48,341 nucleotides of DNA from Syntrophobacterales bacterium (GTDB taxonomy: Bacteria > Desulfobacterota > Desulfobaccia > Desulfobaccales > 0-14-0-80-60-11), in contig JALNYP010000028.1 of NCBI GenBank assembly GCA_023229795.1, positions 1 through 48,341 of the forward strand. The letters run 5' to 3'. Of this stretch, positions 35,039-42,545 are shown in pieces. How positions within the stretch are numbered: position 1 is the stretch's first letter; every line of letters starts with the position of its first letter. The notes below the pieces were generated by a model, which saw only the letters and a program-made list of their open reading frames with translations, had not been told where the DNA came from and made no database searches. The position numbers and the translations under genes were made by a program.

Positions 35039-36766
35039 TCAGATAAAATGAGATGATTTCGTACGTTTCAACCGGGCCAGGAGTTTGTTGAACTTGGCTA
35101 AACGGCAGGTTGGACAGTGGGTCTCACAAAATCGACTGTCTCCCACCTGCAAGGCCTGCCGGCGGCGTTCGGAGCCCAGCCAGATATCCCTGAAGGACTG
35201 CTCGCGGATATTTCCCAGGGGACGCAGCCAGGGGTGAATATTGAGACGGCCGCACAGAAAGACGCTGCCGTCGCCGCTGATCACCGTAGTCAGGCTGTGG
35301 GCCCTGCAGGGCAGGCCGTCGTTGCCGGCCACGGCATTCTCGTGCATGCCATCGACGAACACTGAAAAGCTGGCGGTTTGATAGCGCTTTAGGTATACCA
35401 GGTCCTGGTGCCCCGAGGCAAGGTCGGGACAGTCAACGACCGGCCGAAACTGGATATAAGAGACGCCATAGCGCCGCAGCCGCAGCACCAGGGTCTCAAG
35501 ATCGTAAAGGTTGCGATTGGTAACAACGTAGCCTACCCCCACCATTGGGCAGGAGGCGGCGAACTGGTAGATATGATGCAGGACCTTTTCAAATCCGTCA
35601 TATCCCTTGAGGGCCTGGAATTCCTCGGGGGTGGAGGCGTCCAGGCTTATCCGCACCCACTGCATGGCCTTGAGTACATCCGCCGGCAGGGGAGTCAGGC
35701 CGTTGGTGATCAATCCGGCGCCGAGACCCACCTCTGATAATTTTTCCACCACCGGACGAAAGTGCCGATGCAGCGTGGGTTCGCCCCCGCCCTCCAGGAC
35801 CACCCCGCCGGTGCCCCCTTCTTTGAGGTCATCGAATAAGGCGAAGAGGGTCTTGTCATCCAGATCACTATTGATTCCCTGGCGATAACGCAAATCAGCA
35901 TCAGAACACCAGATACATTTCAGGTTGCAGCGGTTGGTGAGAGACAGTTCCACGCTGATGGGATAGGTCCGGTCCACCCCCTCAGCCTGGGAATCGAGGA
36001 GAGCCTGCATTTTGGCGGGGTGTAAAAAGAGTTTTTCCAGCCCGATTTCCTGAGGGGGTGTTTCCTGCTGGTTGCTGTTGGCCAGGATAGGGTGGGCATC
36101 CAGGTAGTCGATGATCGATGGCAGGTCCGGATCCGGCAGATGATGCACGATATCCCGTAAGAGCCTTAGGTCCTGTTCAGTCTCCAAAGCCAACTTGAGG
36201 TTTGGCCGGGTAACGGTTGCGTCTGACCGGTGGATGGAGAATAAGTGTGGGTTTTGGCGGATGAAAAGGGTTCCCGCTTCCTTTTGCTCGCTGGTCAAAT
36301 CGAAGTTAGCCAGTTTCTCCAAGGTCTGCTGGCTTATTACCTCGCATCCAAGACCCCACGGCACCCCAAAGCGATGTTCGTTATAGCTGTATTCCATCCC
36401 CCTGGCCAGATGCGTTTCTGCAAGTTCGGCCAGGGACCGGAGGTCGGTAAGGGGATAACTGCCGTACACCCTGACAAAATGGCTGCACTCCAATTGGCGG
36501 GCCGCGGCCGACAACCGGGAGATGAGATTGTCCTGGTGCCCCCGATAGATAGCGATACCAGTGCGTTGGGCAACTGATGCCAGAGAATCATCCTGGATCT
36601 CGTTGCTGGTGGCCAACAAAATCGGCCCCAAGCCAAGGCTCTGAAGCCTTTTTACCAAATAGGCGAGCACGGTGAGGTCATCCGTAAGACACGCTAACAC
36701 TTTGGAGGCAAAGAGGCTGGAACGATTAGTGGCCTGAATAATGATGGGTATCTGGAGATTCGGCAT
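35039..36766 (-). CDS. Degenerate SpsF-like domain fused to radical SAM/SPASM
   Basis: A 575-aa protein and the first gene of the polysaccharide operon. Residues 5-210 resemble SpsF-like cytidylyltransferases, but the loop QARxGSSRLPGK reads QATNRSSLFASK. The metal-binding Asp is replaced: VRVYGSYP has Ser 103 where the SpsF-like protein at 24289 has Asp 100. Residues 270-500 are a radical SAM core with NRCNLKCIWC (Cys 280, 284, 287) and LEGGGEPT. The last 75 residues carry an SPASM-like Cys set (FCETHCPTCR). The N-terminal part may bind but not activate a sugar. No clear Shine-Dalgarno precedes ATG 36766. Confidence 0.8.
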   Translation of the reverse strand: MPNLQIPIIIQATNRSSLFASKVLACLTDDLTVLAYLVKRLQSLGLGPILLATSNEIQDDSLASVAQRTGIAIYRGHQDNLISRLSAAARQLECSHFVRVYGSYPLTDLRSLAELAETHLARGMEYSYNEHRFGVPWGLGCEVISQQTLEKLANFDLTSEQKEAGTLFIRQNPHLFSIHRSDATVTRPNLKLALETEQDLRLLRDIVHHLPDPDLPSIIDYLDAHPILANSNQQETPPQEIGLEKLFLHPAKMQALLDSQAEGVDRTYPISVELSLTNRCNLKCIWCSDADLRYRQGINSDLDDKTLFALFDDLKEGGTGGVVLEGGGEPTLHRHFRPVVEKLSEVGLGAGLITNGLTPLPADVLKAMQWVRISLDASTPEEFQALKGYDGFEKVLHHIYQFAASCPMVGVGYVVTNRNLYDLETLVLRLRRYGVSYIQFRPVVDCPDLASGHQDLVYLKRYQTASFSVFVDGMHENAVAGNDGLPCRAHSLTTVISGDGSVFLCGRLNIHPWLRPLGNIREQSFRDIWLGSERRRQALQVGDSRFCETHCPTCRLAKFNKLLARLKRTKSSHFI

Positions 36767-37159
36767 CGAGCTACGCTATGCTCCGGGACCTTTGCCCATA
36801 CGGCAGGATGCTCTTTATGGTAACAGAAGTCGAGGCATTCGGAAAGAGGCATTTCGTGGCCCAAAGCGGGAGTGCCCGGTGAGCGCAGGCTCCCAAACAT
36901 TCCGTAATCTGCAAGCCGCTCCGATCCCAGTAGCCAAACCGCCTATTAGTAGAGACCCTTTGTCAGTAATAGCATCCAAGGCCTCCTGCTCCGCCGCCCC
37001 TTCTGAGATCGCCCCGGGGATTTCCCGGCGCGGTCACGGCACTTAATGCTCCCATGCCTCCCCCCCTTCCCGCATTGGTCCCAGGGTCCTGTCTGGGAAC
37101 GCTCGTCGTTCGTCAAGCTCCGGCTTGACCCGTCTTGGGACCCCGAGCCGAGGGGGAGG

Positions 37160-37188
37160 TTGCACAATCACCGGATAGCCATTATAAT
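37160..37188 (+). promoter_or_regulatory. Candidate sigma-70 promoter for typA
   Basis: A perfect TATAAT (37183-37188) lies 17 bases behind TTGCAC (37160-37165), which keeps the TTG of the -35 consensus. Transcription from here would give a leader of about 240 nt containing the palindromes at 37316-37406. Promoter consensus is judged by eye only. Confidence 0.45.
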
Positions 37189-37315
37189 AAAAGATTGAAA
37201 AGGTTACTGACGGGAATTTGCCGCGGACCACAGCCAGCCAAGAGCCACCGGATGGGGGTTACCTGTCCGGCCCGGAACCGCTGTCTCTCATTTGAAAAGT
37301 CCTGGTTAAACGGTG

Positions 37316-37336
37316 GCACCGGCGTCCCGCCGGTGC
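37316..37336. repeat. Perfect 9-bp hairpin in the typA leader
   Basis: GCACCGGCG (37316-37324) pairs with CGCCGGTGC (37328-37336) around the loop TCC. No T-run follows, so it is not a Rho-independent terminator. The sequence around it looks like the intergenic palindromic repeats seen in some GC-rich genomes; whether it recurs in this genome cannot be seen here. Confidence 0.6.
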
Positions 37337-37388
37337 TTGTGGGTGGTGCGCACGCTCCATGGCGGGCAATGCCCGTCCTACATTTTTG

Positions 37389-37406
37389 GGCACGGCGCGC
37401 CGTGCC
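37389..37406. repeat. 18-bp perfect palindrome upstream of typA
   Basis: GGCACGGCG (37389-37397) is followed directly by its reverse complement (37398-37406). It ends 30 bp before the typA start, close to the Shine-Dalgarno GGAG (37427-37430). It could be an operator, or the end of an intergenic repeat together with the stems at 37316-37336 and 37363-37375. Confidence 0.55.
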
Positions 37407-37436
37407 TAGGTATGTCTGCAATTATCGGAGATATTT

Positions 37437-39221
37437 ATGAAAGTTCGGGAAGATTTGCGCAACCTGGCCATCATCGCCCACGTCGATCATGGCAAAACCA
37501 CCCTGGCCGATGCCATGCTCTGGCAGAGCGGCATCTTCAGGGAAAATGAGCAAGTGGTCGAACGGGTCATGGACAGCATGGACCTGGAACGGGAAAAGGG
37601 CATCACCATCATGGCCAAAAACATGGCCATTACCTATAAAGGCGTCAAGATCAACATCGTGGACACCCCGGGCCACGCGGACTTCGGCGGCGAAGTGGAG
37701 CGCACTCTGAATATGGTGGACGGTGTCCTCCTCCTGGTGGACGCCACCGAGGGCCCCCTGCCCCAGACCCGGTTCGTCCTGGGCAAGGCCCTGGAGCAGG
37801 GTTTGCCCGCCATCGTGGTGATCAATAAGATCGACCGCCCGGACCGGCGCATCCAGGAAGTCCTGAACGAAATCTACGACCTGTTCATCGACCTGGACGC
37901 CACCGAAGAGCAGCTGGAATTCCCGGTGGTTTATACCAACGCCAAGGCGGGCATCGCCCTCACCGACCCTGACGGCCAGGGCCAGGACCTGGTTCCCCTG
38001 TTTGAGACGATTCTTCAAGCCATCCCCGCCCCGGTTTATGATCCGGAGGCCCCCTTGCAGTTCTTGGTTACCAACCTGGACTACAGCGACTACGTGGGCC
38101 TCATTGCGGTGGGGAAAATCGTCAACGGGGCGCTGCGCCATGGCCATGATGTGGCGCTGCTCAAACAGGGCCAACTGGCCGGCAAGGCCAATCTCAGCCA
38201 GTTGTACAGCTTTGATGGCCTGGAGCGCACCTCTCGGGAGATCCTCGAAGCCGGCGATCTCGCCGCGGTGGCCGGAGTCCCCGAGGCCTTCATCGGCGAC
38301 ACCCTGGGTGACCCGGAAGATCCGCGGCCCCTGCCCGCCATCACGGTGGAAGAGCCCACCATCTCCATGGTCTTCTCGGTCAATACCTCGCCTCTGGCCG
38401 GCAAGGAAGGACGCCTCTTGACCTCCCGGCACATTAAGGAGCGCCTGGACAAGGAAGTGCTCTATAACGTCAGCATCCGGGTGGAGCCGGCGGTGACCCC
38501 GGACGCCTTTAAGGTCAGCGCCCGGGGGGAACTCCAACTGGCGGTGCTCATCGAGATGATGCGCCGGGAGGGGTTTGAACTGTCTCTGTCCAAGCCCAAG
38601 GTCGTGACCCAGGAAATTGACGGCAAGCTCTGCGAACCCCTGGAACTGGCGGTGGTGGATATTCCCGAAGAGTTCGTGGGGATCATCACGGAAAAGCTGA
38701 GCTCTCGCCGCGGCCATTTGATGAAGATGGTCAACCACGGCTCCGGCCGGGTCCGCCTGGAATTTGAAATCCCCTCCCGGAGCCTCATCGGCCTTCGGGG
38801 CCAGTTTCTGAATGACACCCGGGGCACGGGGCTGTTAAACACCCTCCTGGTCGGGACCACCCCCTATGCCGGCGAAATCACCGGCCGCATCAACGGCGTT
38901 CTCGTCGCCGACCGCCCCGGCCGGGCCGTCCCCTATGCCATCTTCCACCTGCAGCCCCGGGGCACTATCTTTGTGCAGCCCAATGCCCCGGTGTACCGGG
39001 GGCTGATCGTGGGGGAAAATACCCGCCCCGACGACATGGTGGTGAACATTACCAAGGAGAAGAAGCAGACCAACATCCGCGCCGCGAACACCGACGAGGC
39101 CTTGCGCCTGGTGCCGGCCCGCCAGTTCACCCTGGAGCAGGCCATGGAGTTTATCAACGACGACGAACTGGTGGAGGTCACCCCGAAATCCATCCGCCTG
39201 CGGAAACGCCAAATCAGTTAA
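37437..39221 (+). CDS. typA: Ribosome-associated GTPase TypA/BipA
   Basis: A 594-aa translational GTPase. G1 is AHVDHGKTT, G3 DTPGHADF and G4 NKIDRPDRR. The middle domain II and the C-terminal part (RSLIGLRGQFLNDTRGTG, the BipA-type CTD) are all present, and the length is normal (590-615 aa). TypA binds ribosomes and helps growth under cold or other stress. GGAG lies 7-8 bases before the ATG. It is transcribed away from the polysaccharide operon and followed by a universal stress protein gene after 170 nt. Confidence 0.95.
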   Translation: MKVREDLRNLAIIAHVDHGKTTLADAMLWQSGIFRENEQVVERVMDSMDLEREKGITIMAKNMAITYKGVKINIVDTPGHADFGGEVERTLNMVDGVLLLVDATEGPLPQTRFVLGKALEQGLPAIVVINKIDRPDRRIQEVLNEIYDLFIDLDATEEQLEFPVVYTNAKAGIALTDPDGQGQDLVPLFETILQAIPAPVYDPEAPLQFLVTNLDYSDYVGLIAVGKIVNGALRHGHDVALLKQGQLAGKANLSQLYSFDGLERTSREILEAGDLAAVAGVPEAFIGDTLGDPEDPRPLPAITVEEPTISMVFSVNTSPLAGKEGRLLTSRHIKERLDKEVLYNVSIRVEPAVTPDAFKVSARGELQLAVLIEMMRREGFELSLSKPKVVTQEIDGKLCEPLELAVVDIPEEFVGIITEKLSSRRGHLMKMVNHGSGRVRLEFEIPSRSLIGLRGQFLNDTRGTGLLNTLLVGTTPYAGEITGRINGVLVADRPGRAVPYAIFHLQPRGTIFVQPNAPVYRGLIVGENTRPDDMVVNITKEKKQTNIRAANTDEALRLVPARQFTLEQAMEFINDDELVEVTPKSIRLRKRQIS

Positions 39222-39229
39222 AAGCCGTC

Positions 39230-39251
39230 GGGGCGGCGCCTTCACCGCCCC
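39230..39251 (+). terminator. Hairpin after typA, possible terminator
   Basis: GGGGCGG (39230-39236) pairs with CCGCCCC (39245-39251) around an 8-base loop, starting 8 bases after the typA stop. The stem is strong, but no T-run follows (CTCTACTCC), so intrinsic termination is uncertain. Confidence 0.35.
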
Positions 39252-39329
39252 CTCTACTCCCCCTGGAAAGTTTCTGCTTAAACCGCCCGGAAAACCGTCA
39301 TAAAAGCGGCTGGAATTTTCTCCAAACCC

Positions 39330-39358
39330 TTCCCAATCGGGGGTGATGTGCTTATATT
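39330..39358 (+). promoter_or_regulatory. Candidate promoter for the universal stress protein gene
   Basis: TTCCCA (39330-39335) and TATATT (39353-39358, five of six consensus bases) are 17 bases apart. They lie 34 bases before the ATG, leaving a short leader with GGGAGG. The weak -35 makes the call tentative. Confidence 0.35.
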
Positions 39359-39391
39359 AATGGCACATTTACCGAAACAGGGAGGTCCTCG

Positions 39392-39856
39392 ATGGAAGTA
39401 CGCACCATCCTCTGGCCCACAGACTTGTCCAAGAATTCGATCAAGGCCGCCAAACACGTGTCCTCACTCGCCGGAAAGTATCAGGCTAAAGTCATCCTCC
39501 TGTACGTCGGGGTGGATTTGGCGTCTTATCTCCGCGCCTATGGCGACCCCAGCGAGACCCAGTTAGAACATTTTCAGGGTTGGGAATTGAAGCAGGCCAA
39601 AAAGCACCTGGAAGAGGTGTGCGCCAAGGAATTAAAGGCCTGCCCCAACATCGAGGTCAAGCTGGTGTTGGGCGACGCCGCGGCCGAGATCCTCAAGATG
39701 ATCAAGGACACCAAGGCCGACATGGTGGTCCTGACCTCTCACGGCCGCGGTCACGACGATCTGGATCAAAAGAGTAGCGACTTCGGCAGCGTGGCCCAAA
39801 AGGTCATGGCCAACTCGCCGGTGCCGGTCCATTTAGTCAACCCCTATGCCAAGTAA
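39392..39856 (+). CDS. Universal stress protein (UspA family)
   Basis: A 154-aa single-domain Usp. It opens with TILWPTDLSKNSIKAA and ends with MVVLTSHGRGHDDL and GSVAQKVMANSPVPV. The phosphate-binding loop usually reads G-x2-G-x9-G-S; here the second Gly is His (G-R-G-H), so ATP binding may be altered. GGGAGG lies 8 bases before ATG 39392. The protein is likely cytoplasmic and stress-related; no specific partner is visible. Confidence 0.88.
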   Translation: MEVRTILWPTDLSKNSIKAAKHVSSLAGKYQAKVILLYVGVDLASYLRAYGDPSETQLEHFQGWELKQAKKHLEEVCAKELKACPNIEVKLVLGDAAAEILKMIKDTKADMVVLTSHGRGHDDLDQKSSDFGSVAQKVMANSPVPVHLVNPYAK

Positions 39857-40002
39857 CGCGGGCGCGTCAGGTTTTGCCGGGACCTGAGACTGATACAGGC
39901 TTCCAGCATTCTTCAACATCTCACCGAGTGGGGGGCCCTGTCGCTTCCCCTGGCCTCAGGCCGGGGGATGGCCGCATCTCCTCCCTTCCCTGCCCCCCTA
40001 AA

Positions 40003-40036
40003 AAAAACGCCGGTCTCAGGCCAGACCGGCGTTTTT
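40003..40036. terminator. Strong bidirectional Rho-independent terminator
   Basis: A 14-bp perfect stem, with AAAAACGC and CGGTCT on the left arm (40003-40016) and its complement at 40023-40036, around a 6-base loop. The left arm begins in a run of A and the right arm ends in a run of T. It can therefore stop transcripts from the stress protein gene (plus) and from the ferredoxin end of the dsr operon (minus). Confidence 0.88.
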
Positions 40037-40056
40037 ATGTGAGCCTAATAATCGGT

Positions 40057-40245
40057 TCAAGTCTCGGTCACGGTAATGGCGCTCGAGGTGCAGGCCTCCA
40101 CGCAGCTCTCGCAACCCAAACACTCATCGATATTAGCTGCCACGGCTTTACCATCTTCCATTTCCAGTACGCCCGCCGGACAAATATTCACGCATTCTTC
40201 GTCGCCGGTGCACTTATCGGTATCGATTTCGATTTCCCAACCCAT
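40057..40245 (-). CDS. Small 2x[4Fe-4S]-type ferredoxin with an Asp in the first motif
   Basis: A 62-aa ferredoxin. Motif 1 is CTGDEECVNICP: Cys-x2-Asp-x2-Cys-x3-Cys, with Asp in place of the second Cys. Motif 2 is CLGCESCVEAC, complete. Asp at this position is known from Pyrococcus-type ferredoxins, where the cluster can shift between [3Fe-4S] and [4Fe-4S]. The frame reaches a GTG at 40254, but that codon is part of the Shine-Dalgarno GGGGAGGTG. ATG 40245 gives the same length as the paralogue at 40340. The terminator at 40003-40036 lies just behind it. Confidence 0.9.
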   Translation of the reverse strand: MGWEIEIDTDKCTGDEECVNICPAGVLEMEDGKAVAANIDECLGCESCVEACTSSAITVTET

Positions 40246-40288
40246 GTACTTCACCTCCCCTACAGATTAAGTTATATGGACATACGAA

Positions 40289-40321
40289 AAGACGCCGATC
40301 TGTCGGCCAGGTCGGCGTCTT
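40289..40321 (-). terminator. Rho-independent terminator between the two ferredoxin genes
   Basis: AAGACGCCGA (40289-40298) pairs perfectly with TCGGCGTCTT (40312-40321) around a 13-base loop. Read on the minus strand it ends in TCTTTTCG, so it probably reduces read-through from the first ferredoxin gene into the second. Confidence 0.75.
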
Positions 40322-40339
40322 CATGACAACCAGTTCAGA

Positions 40340-40528
40340 TTAGGTTTCGGTTACCGTGATGGCGCCCGAGGGGCAAACCTCAATGCAGCTCTCGCAACCC
40401 AGGCACTCATCTTCATTCACCACCACGGCCTTATCACCCTGCATCTCCATCACCCCCACGGGACAGACGTTGACGCATTCTTCGTCGCCCGTGCACTTAT
40501 CGGCATCTATTTCAACACGCCAGGCCAT
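40340..40528 (-). CDS. Small 2x[4Fe-4S]-type ferredoxin with an Asp in the first motif
   Basis: A 62-aa paralogue of the ferredoxin at 40057. It has CTGDEECVNVCP (Asp for the second Cys) and CLGCESCIEVCP, and the same C-terminal ITVTET. GGGAGGTG precedes ATG 40528. It lies 38 nt behind dsrP, so it is probably co-transcribed with the dsr operon. It could carry electrons to or from a cytoplasmic partner of the Dsr pathway, but the pairing is inferred from position. Confidence 0.9.
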   Translation of the reverse strand: MAWRVEIDADKCTGDEECVNVCPVGVMEMQGDKAVVVNEDECLGCESCIEVCPSGAITVTET

Positions 40529-40566
40529 TATATTTCACCTCCCTTTAGCATAAAAGTCAGGCACCC

Positions 40567-41724
40567 CTACGCCTTGATTTCTTCCTTAATGGATACGGCA
40601 ACCTTATAGAGCAAGGTAAGAACCAAGAATCCCATGGCCCAGATGCCCAGGGCGATGATGGCTTCGGGCATGGTGGGCCAGTACTCGGTGACCTGCTCCA
40701 GGGGATTGGGCACAAAGCCACCGGTCATCAGCCCCAACCCCTTGTCAAGCCAGGTGGTGATGATCACCAGGCCGCACAGGGCCGCCAGGGTATTCTCGTT
40801 TTTCCGAAGCTTGGGGTTGACCAGAAATAAGGCCGCCAAGGTCATACCCACGATGGAGAACCACATGAGCGGCACCAACTGGCCTTTGCCGTCGAGGCCC
40901 ACGAACAGGTATTTGAAATGGGCCATGTGGTCGGGGAGCTGACTGTAGAATACCGTAAAGACTTCGCAAAAGAAGAAGAACACATTGATCAGAGTGGCGT
41001 AGGTGACGACCTTGGCCAGAGATTGAATCTGTTCTTTGCCGGGATCAAACTTGGAGACCTTCCGAACCAGTAGGCACAGAAGAATAAGCAGCGCCGGGCC
41101 CGCGGCAAAGGCCGAGGACAGAAACCGAGGGGCCAGGATGGCGGTGAGCCAGTAGCCCCGTCCCGGTAAGCCGGCGTACAGGAACGCGGTGACCGTGTGA
41201 ATGGAAACGGCCCAGGGAATGGATACGTAACTCAGAAATCTGACCCATTTGGGCGGCGCGATCGAATGACGCTCGCATTCCAGGACGTTCCAGCCGATCA
41301 GGATGTTGAGGATAAGATAGCCGTTCAGGACGATGATATCCCAGAACATAACCGAGCCGGGAGTGGGATACTTGAAGACATTGAAGACCCGGTCGGGCCG
41401 CCCCATATCCACCAGCACGAAGGTAACGCACATGGACACCGCGGCCACTGCCAGGAATTCGCCCAGGATGGTCACCCGGCCGAAGGCCTTGTAGTTGTGG
41501 AGGTAGTACGGCAGGACCACCATGACCGCCGAGGCCGCCACCCCGACCAGGTAGGTGAACTGGGAGATATAGAACCCCCAGGACACGTCCCGGCCCATGC
41601 CGGTGATGCCCAAGCCGAAATTCAACTGCTTTAAATAGAAGAAAAACCCCAGCGCGAAGATGCCCGCCAGGATCGCCAGCAATCCATAGTATCGTTTCGT
41701 ACCGACCAGCGCCTTTTCAAGCAT
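40567..41724 (-). CDS. dsrP: DsrP, NrfD-family membrane subunit of the DsrMKJOP complex
   Basis: A 385-aa polytopic membrane protein with about ten hydrophobic helices, of the NrfD/PsrC family that exchanges electrons with the quinone pool. LNFGLGITGMGRDVSWGFYI near the N-terminus and NPLEQVTEYWPTMPEAI near the C-terminus fit DsrP. The length matches known DsrP (about 386 aa). It is fifth in the order dsrM-K-J-O-P, 9 bp behind dsrO, with GAGGT before the ATG. Confidence 0.93.
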   Translation of the reverse strand: MLEKALVGTKRYYGLLAILAGIFALGFFFYLKQLNFGLGITGMGRDVSWGFYISQFTYLVGVAASAVMVVLPYYLHNYKAFGRVTILGEFLAVAAVSMCVTFVLVDMGRPDRVFNVFKYPTPGSVMFWDIIVLNGYLILNILIGWNVLECERHSIAPPKWVRFLSYVSIPWAVSIHTVTAFLYAGLPGRGYWLTAILAPRFLSSAFAAGPALLILLCLLVRKVSKFDPGKEQIQSLAKVVTYATLINVFFFFCEVFTVFYSQLPDHMAHFKYLFVGLDGKGQLVPLMWFSIVGMTLAALFLVNPKLRKNENTLAALCGLVIITTWLDKGLGLMTGGFVPNPLEQVTEYWPTMPEAIIALGIWAMGFLVLTLLYKVAVSIKEEIKA

Positions 41725-41732
41725 GACCTACC

Positions 41733-42545
41733 TCACACGATATAGTAAACTTGCGGGTTCGTACCGAGATGGGCCTTCCGCCGGATGGTGAAGTACGTCC
41801 GGAGGCTCTGCCGCACTTCGGACTTTTCATCCTCCAGGTCGCCAAAGATCAAAGCTCCCCCGGAGGCCTCCACACAGGCCGGCATCATCCCCTGGGCCAA
41901 CCGTTCGGCGCAGAAGGTGCATTTTTCCACCACCCCGATCTCCCGGGTGGGATAACCGGGAAACTGTTCCTTGATATAAGGCCGCGGGTCCCGCCAATTG
42001 AAGCTCCGGGCGCCGAAGGGGCAGCCGGCCATGCAGAAACGGCAGCCGATGCAGCGGTGCATGTCCATCATGACAATGCCGTCCTCCCGCTGGAAGGTGG
42101 CCTTGGTGGGACACACCCGCACACAGGGAGGATTCTGGCAGTGGTTGCAGAGCACCAAGAAGTTCATGTGCTCCACCTTCTCGGCGAGGTTCGGTTGCTC
42201 CTCCCCGGGGAAGGCGTTATGGAAGTGGGTGGTCCAGAGCCACTTGATCTGATAGCGGTTGGCCACCGCGGGATCCAGTTTCAGCTTATCATCCGGGGGA
42301 TTGAGGTAATCCGGGACATTGTGCACATGATGGCAGGCGGCGATGCACGCCTGCGCGGTGGCATCATCCAGTTTCTTCTGGTTCACCACCATGGCCCATC
42401 TCTTGCCCTTCAGGGCTGTGGGCTCCGGCATCATCTGCGCATCCACCCGCCCCGGCGCCAATAATTCAAAAGCTCCTTTACCCCCAAGCCCCAAGAGGGC
42501 GGAGAGTCCGGCCAGCCTGATAAATTCCCGTCTATCGATACCCAT
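41733..42545 (-). CDS. dsrO: DsrO, periplasmic Fe-S subunit with Tat signal
   Basis: A protein of about 270 aa. The Tat signal is RREFIRLAG at residues 5-13, followed by a hydrophobic stretch and a probable cleavage near VDAQ (34-37). The Cys groups CNHCQNPPCVRVCP, CIGCRFCMAGCP and CTFCAERLAQGMMPAC indicate several [4Fe-4S] clusters, as in HmcB/DsrO-type proteins. The frame is open to 42587, but ATG 42545 shares its A with the dsrJ stop (TGATG) and sets the Tat motif at the N-terminus. It links DsrJ and DsrP in the periplasmic part of the complex. Confidence 0.92.
   Translation of the reverse strand: MGIDRREFIRLAGLSALLGLGGKGAFELLAPGRVDAQMMPEPTALKGKRWAMVVNQKKLDDATAQACIAACHHVHNVPDYLNPPDDKLKLDPAVANRYQIKWLWTTHFHNAFPGEEQPNLAEKVEHMNFLVLCNHCQNPPCVRVCPTKATFQREDGIVMMDMHRCIGCRFCMAGCPFGARSFNWRDPRPYIKEQFPGYPTREIGVVEKCTFCAERLAQGMMPACVEASGGALIFGDLEDEKSEVRQSLRTYFTIRRKAHLGTNPQVYYIV

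Larger units (their letters stand above)
36767..37436. other. Divergent intergenic region between the polysaccharide operon and typA
   Basis: A 670-bp gap without a convincing gene. It contains a candidate typA promoter (37160-37188), a 7-bp stem at 37112-37118/37123-37129, a 9-bp perfect stem at 37316-37336, a 5-bp stem at 37363-37375 and an 18-bp perfect palindrome at 37389-37406. Short ORFs on both strands have no familiar motif. I could not find a good promoter for the minus-strand operon by eye. Confidence 0.7.

Noticed and set aside
36837..37167. Minus-strand ORFs in the divergent gap, including one 66-codon stop-free stretch without a good start
   Set aside because: No Shine-Dalgarno, no family motif and overlapping frames of similar length. 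A decayed gene remnant cannot be excluded.
37422..38738. A 438-codon minus-strand ORF
   Set aside because: It is antisense to typA and rich in His, Gln and Asp, as expected from the reverse frame of GC-rich coding sequence.
39947..39966. GC-rich hairpin (CCCC-GGCC / GGCC-GGGG with one bulge)
   Set aside because: Not followed by a T-run; the strong terminator at 40003-40036 lies just behind and explains termination.
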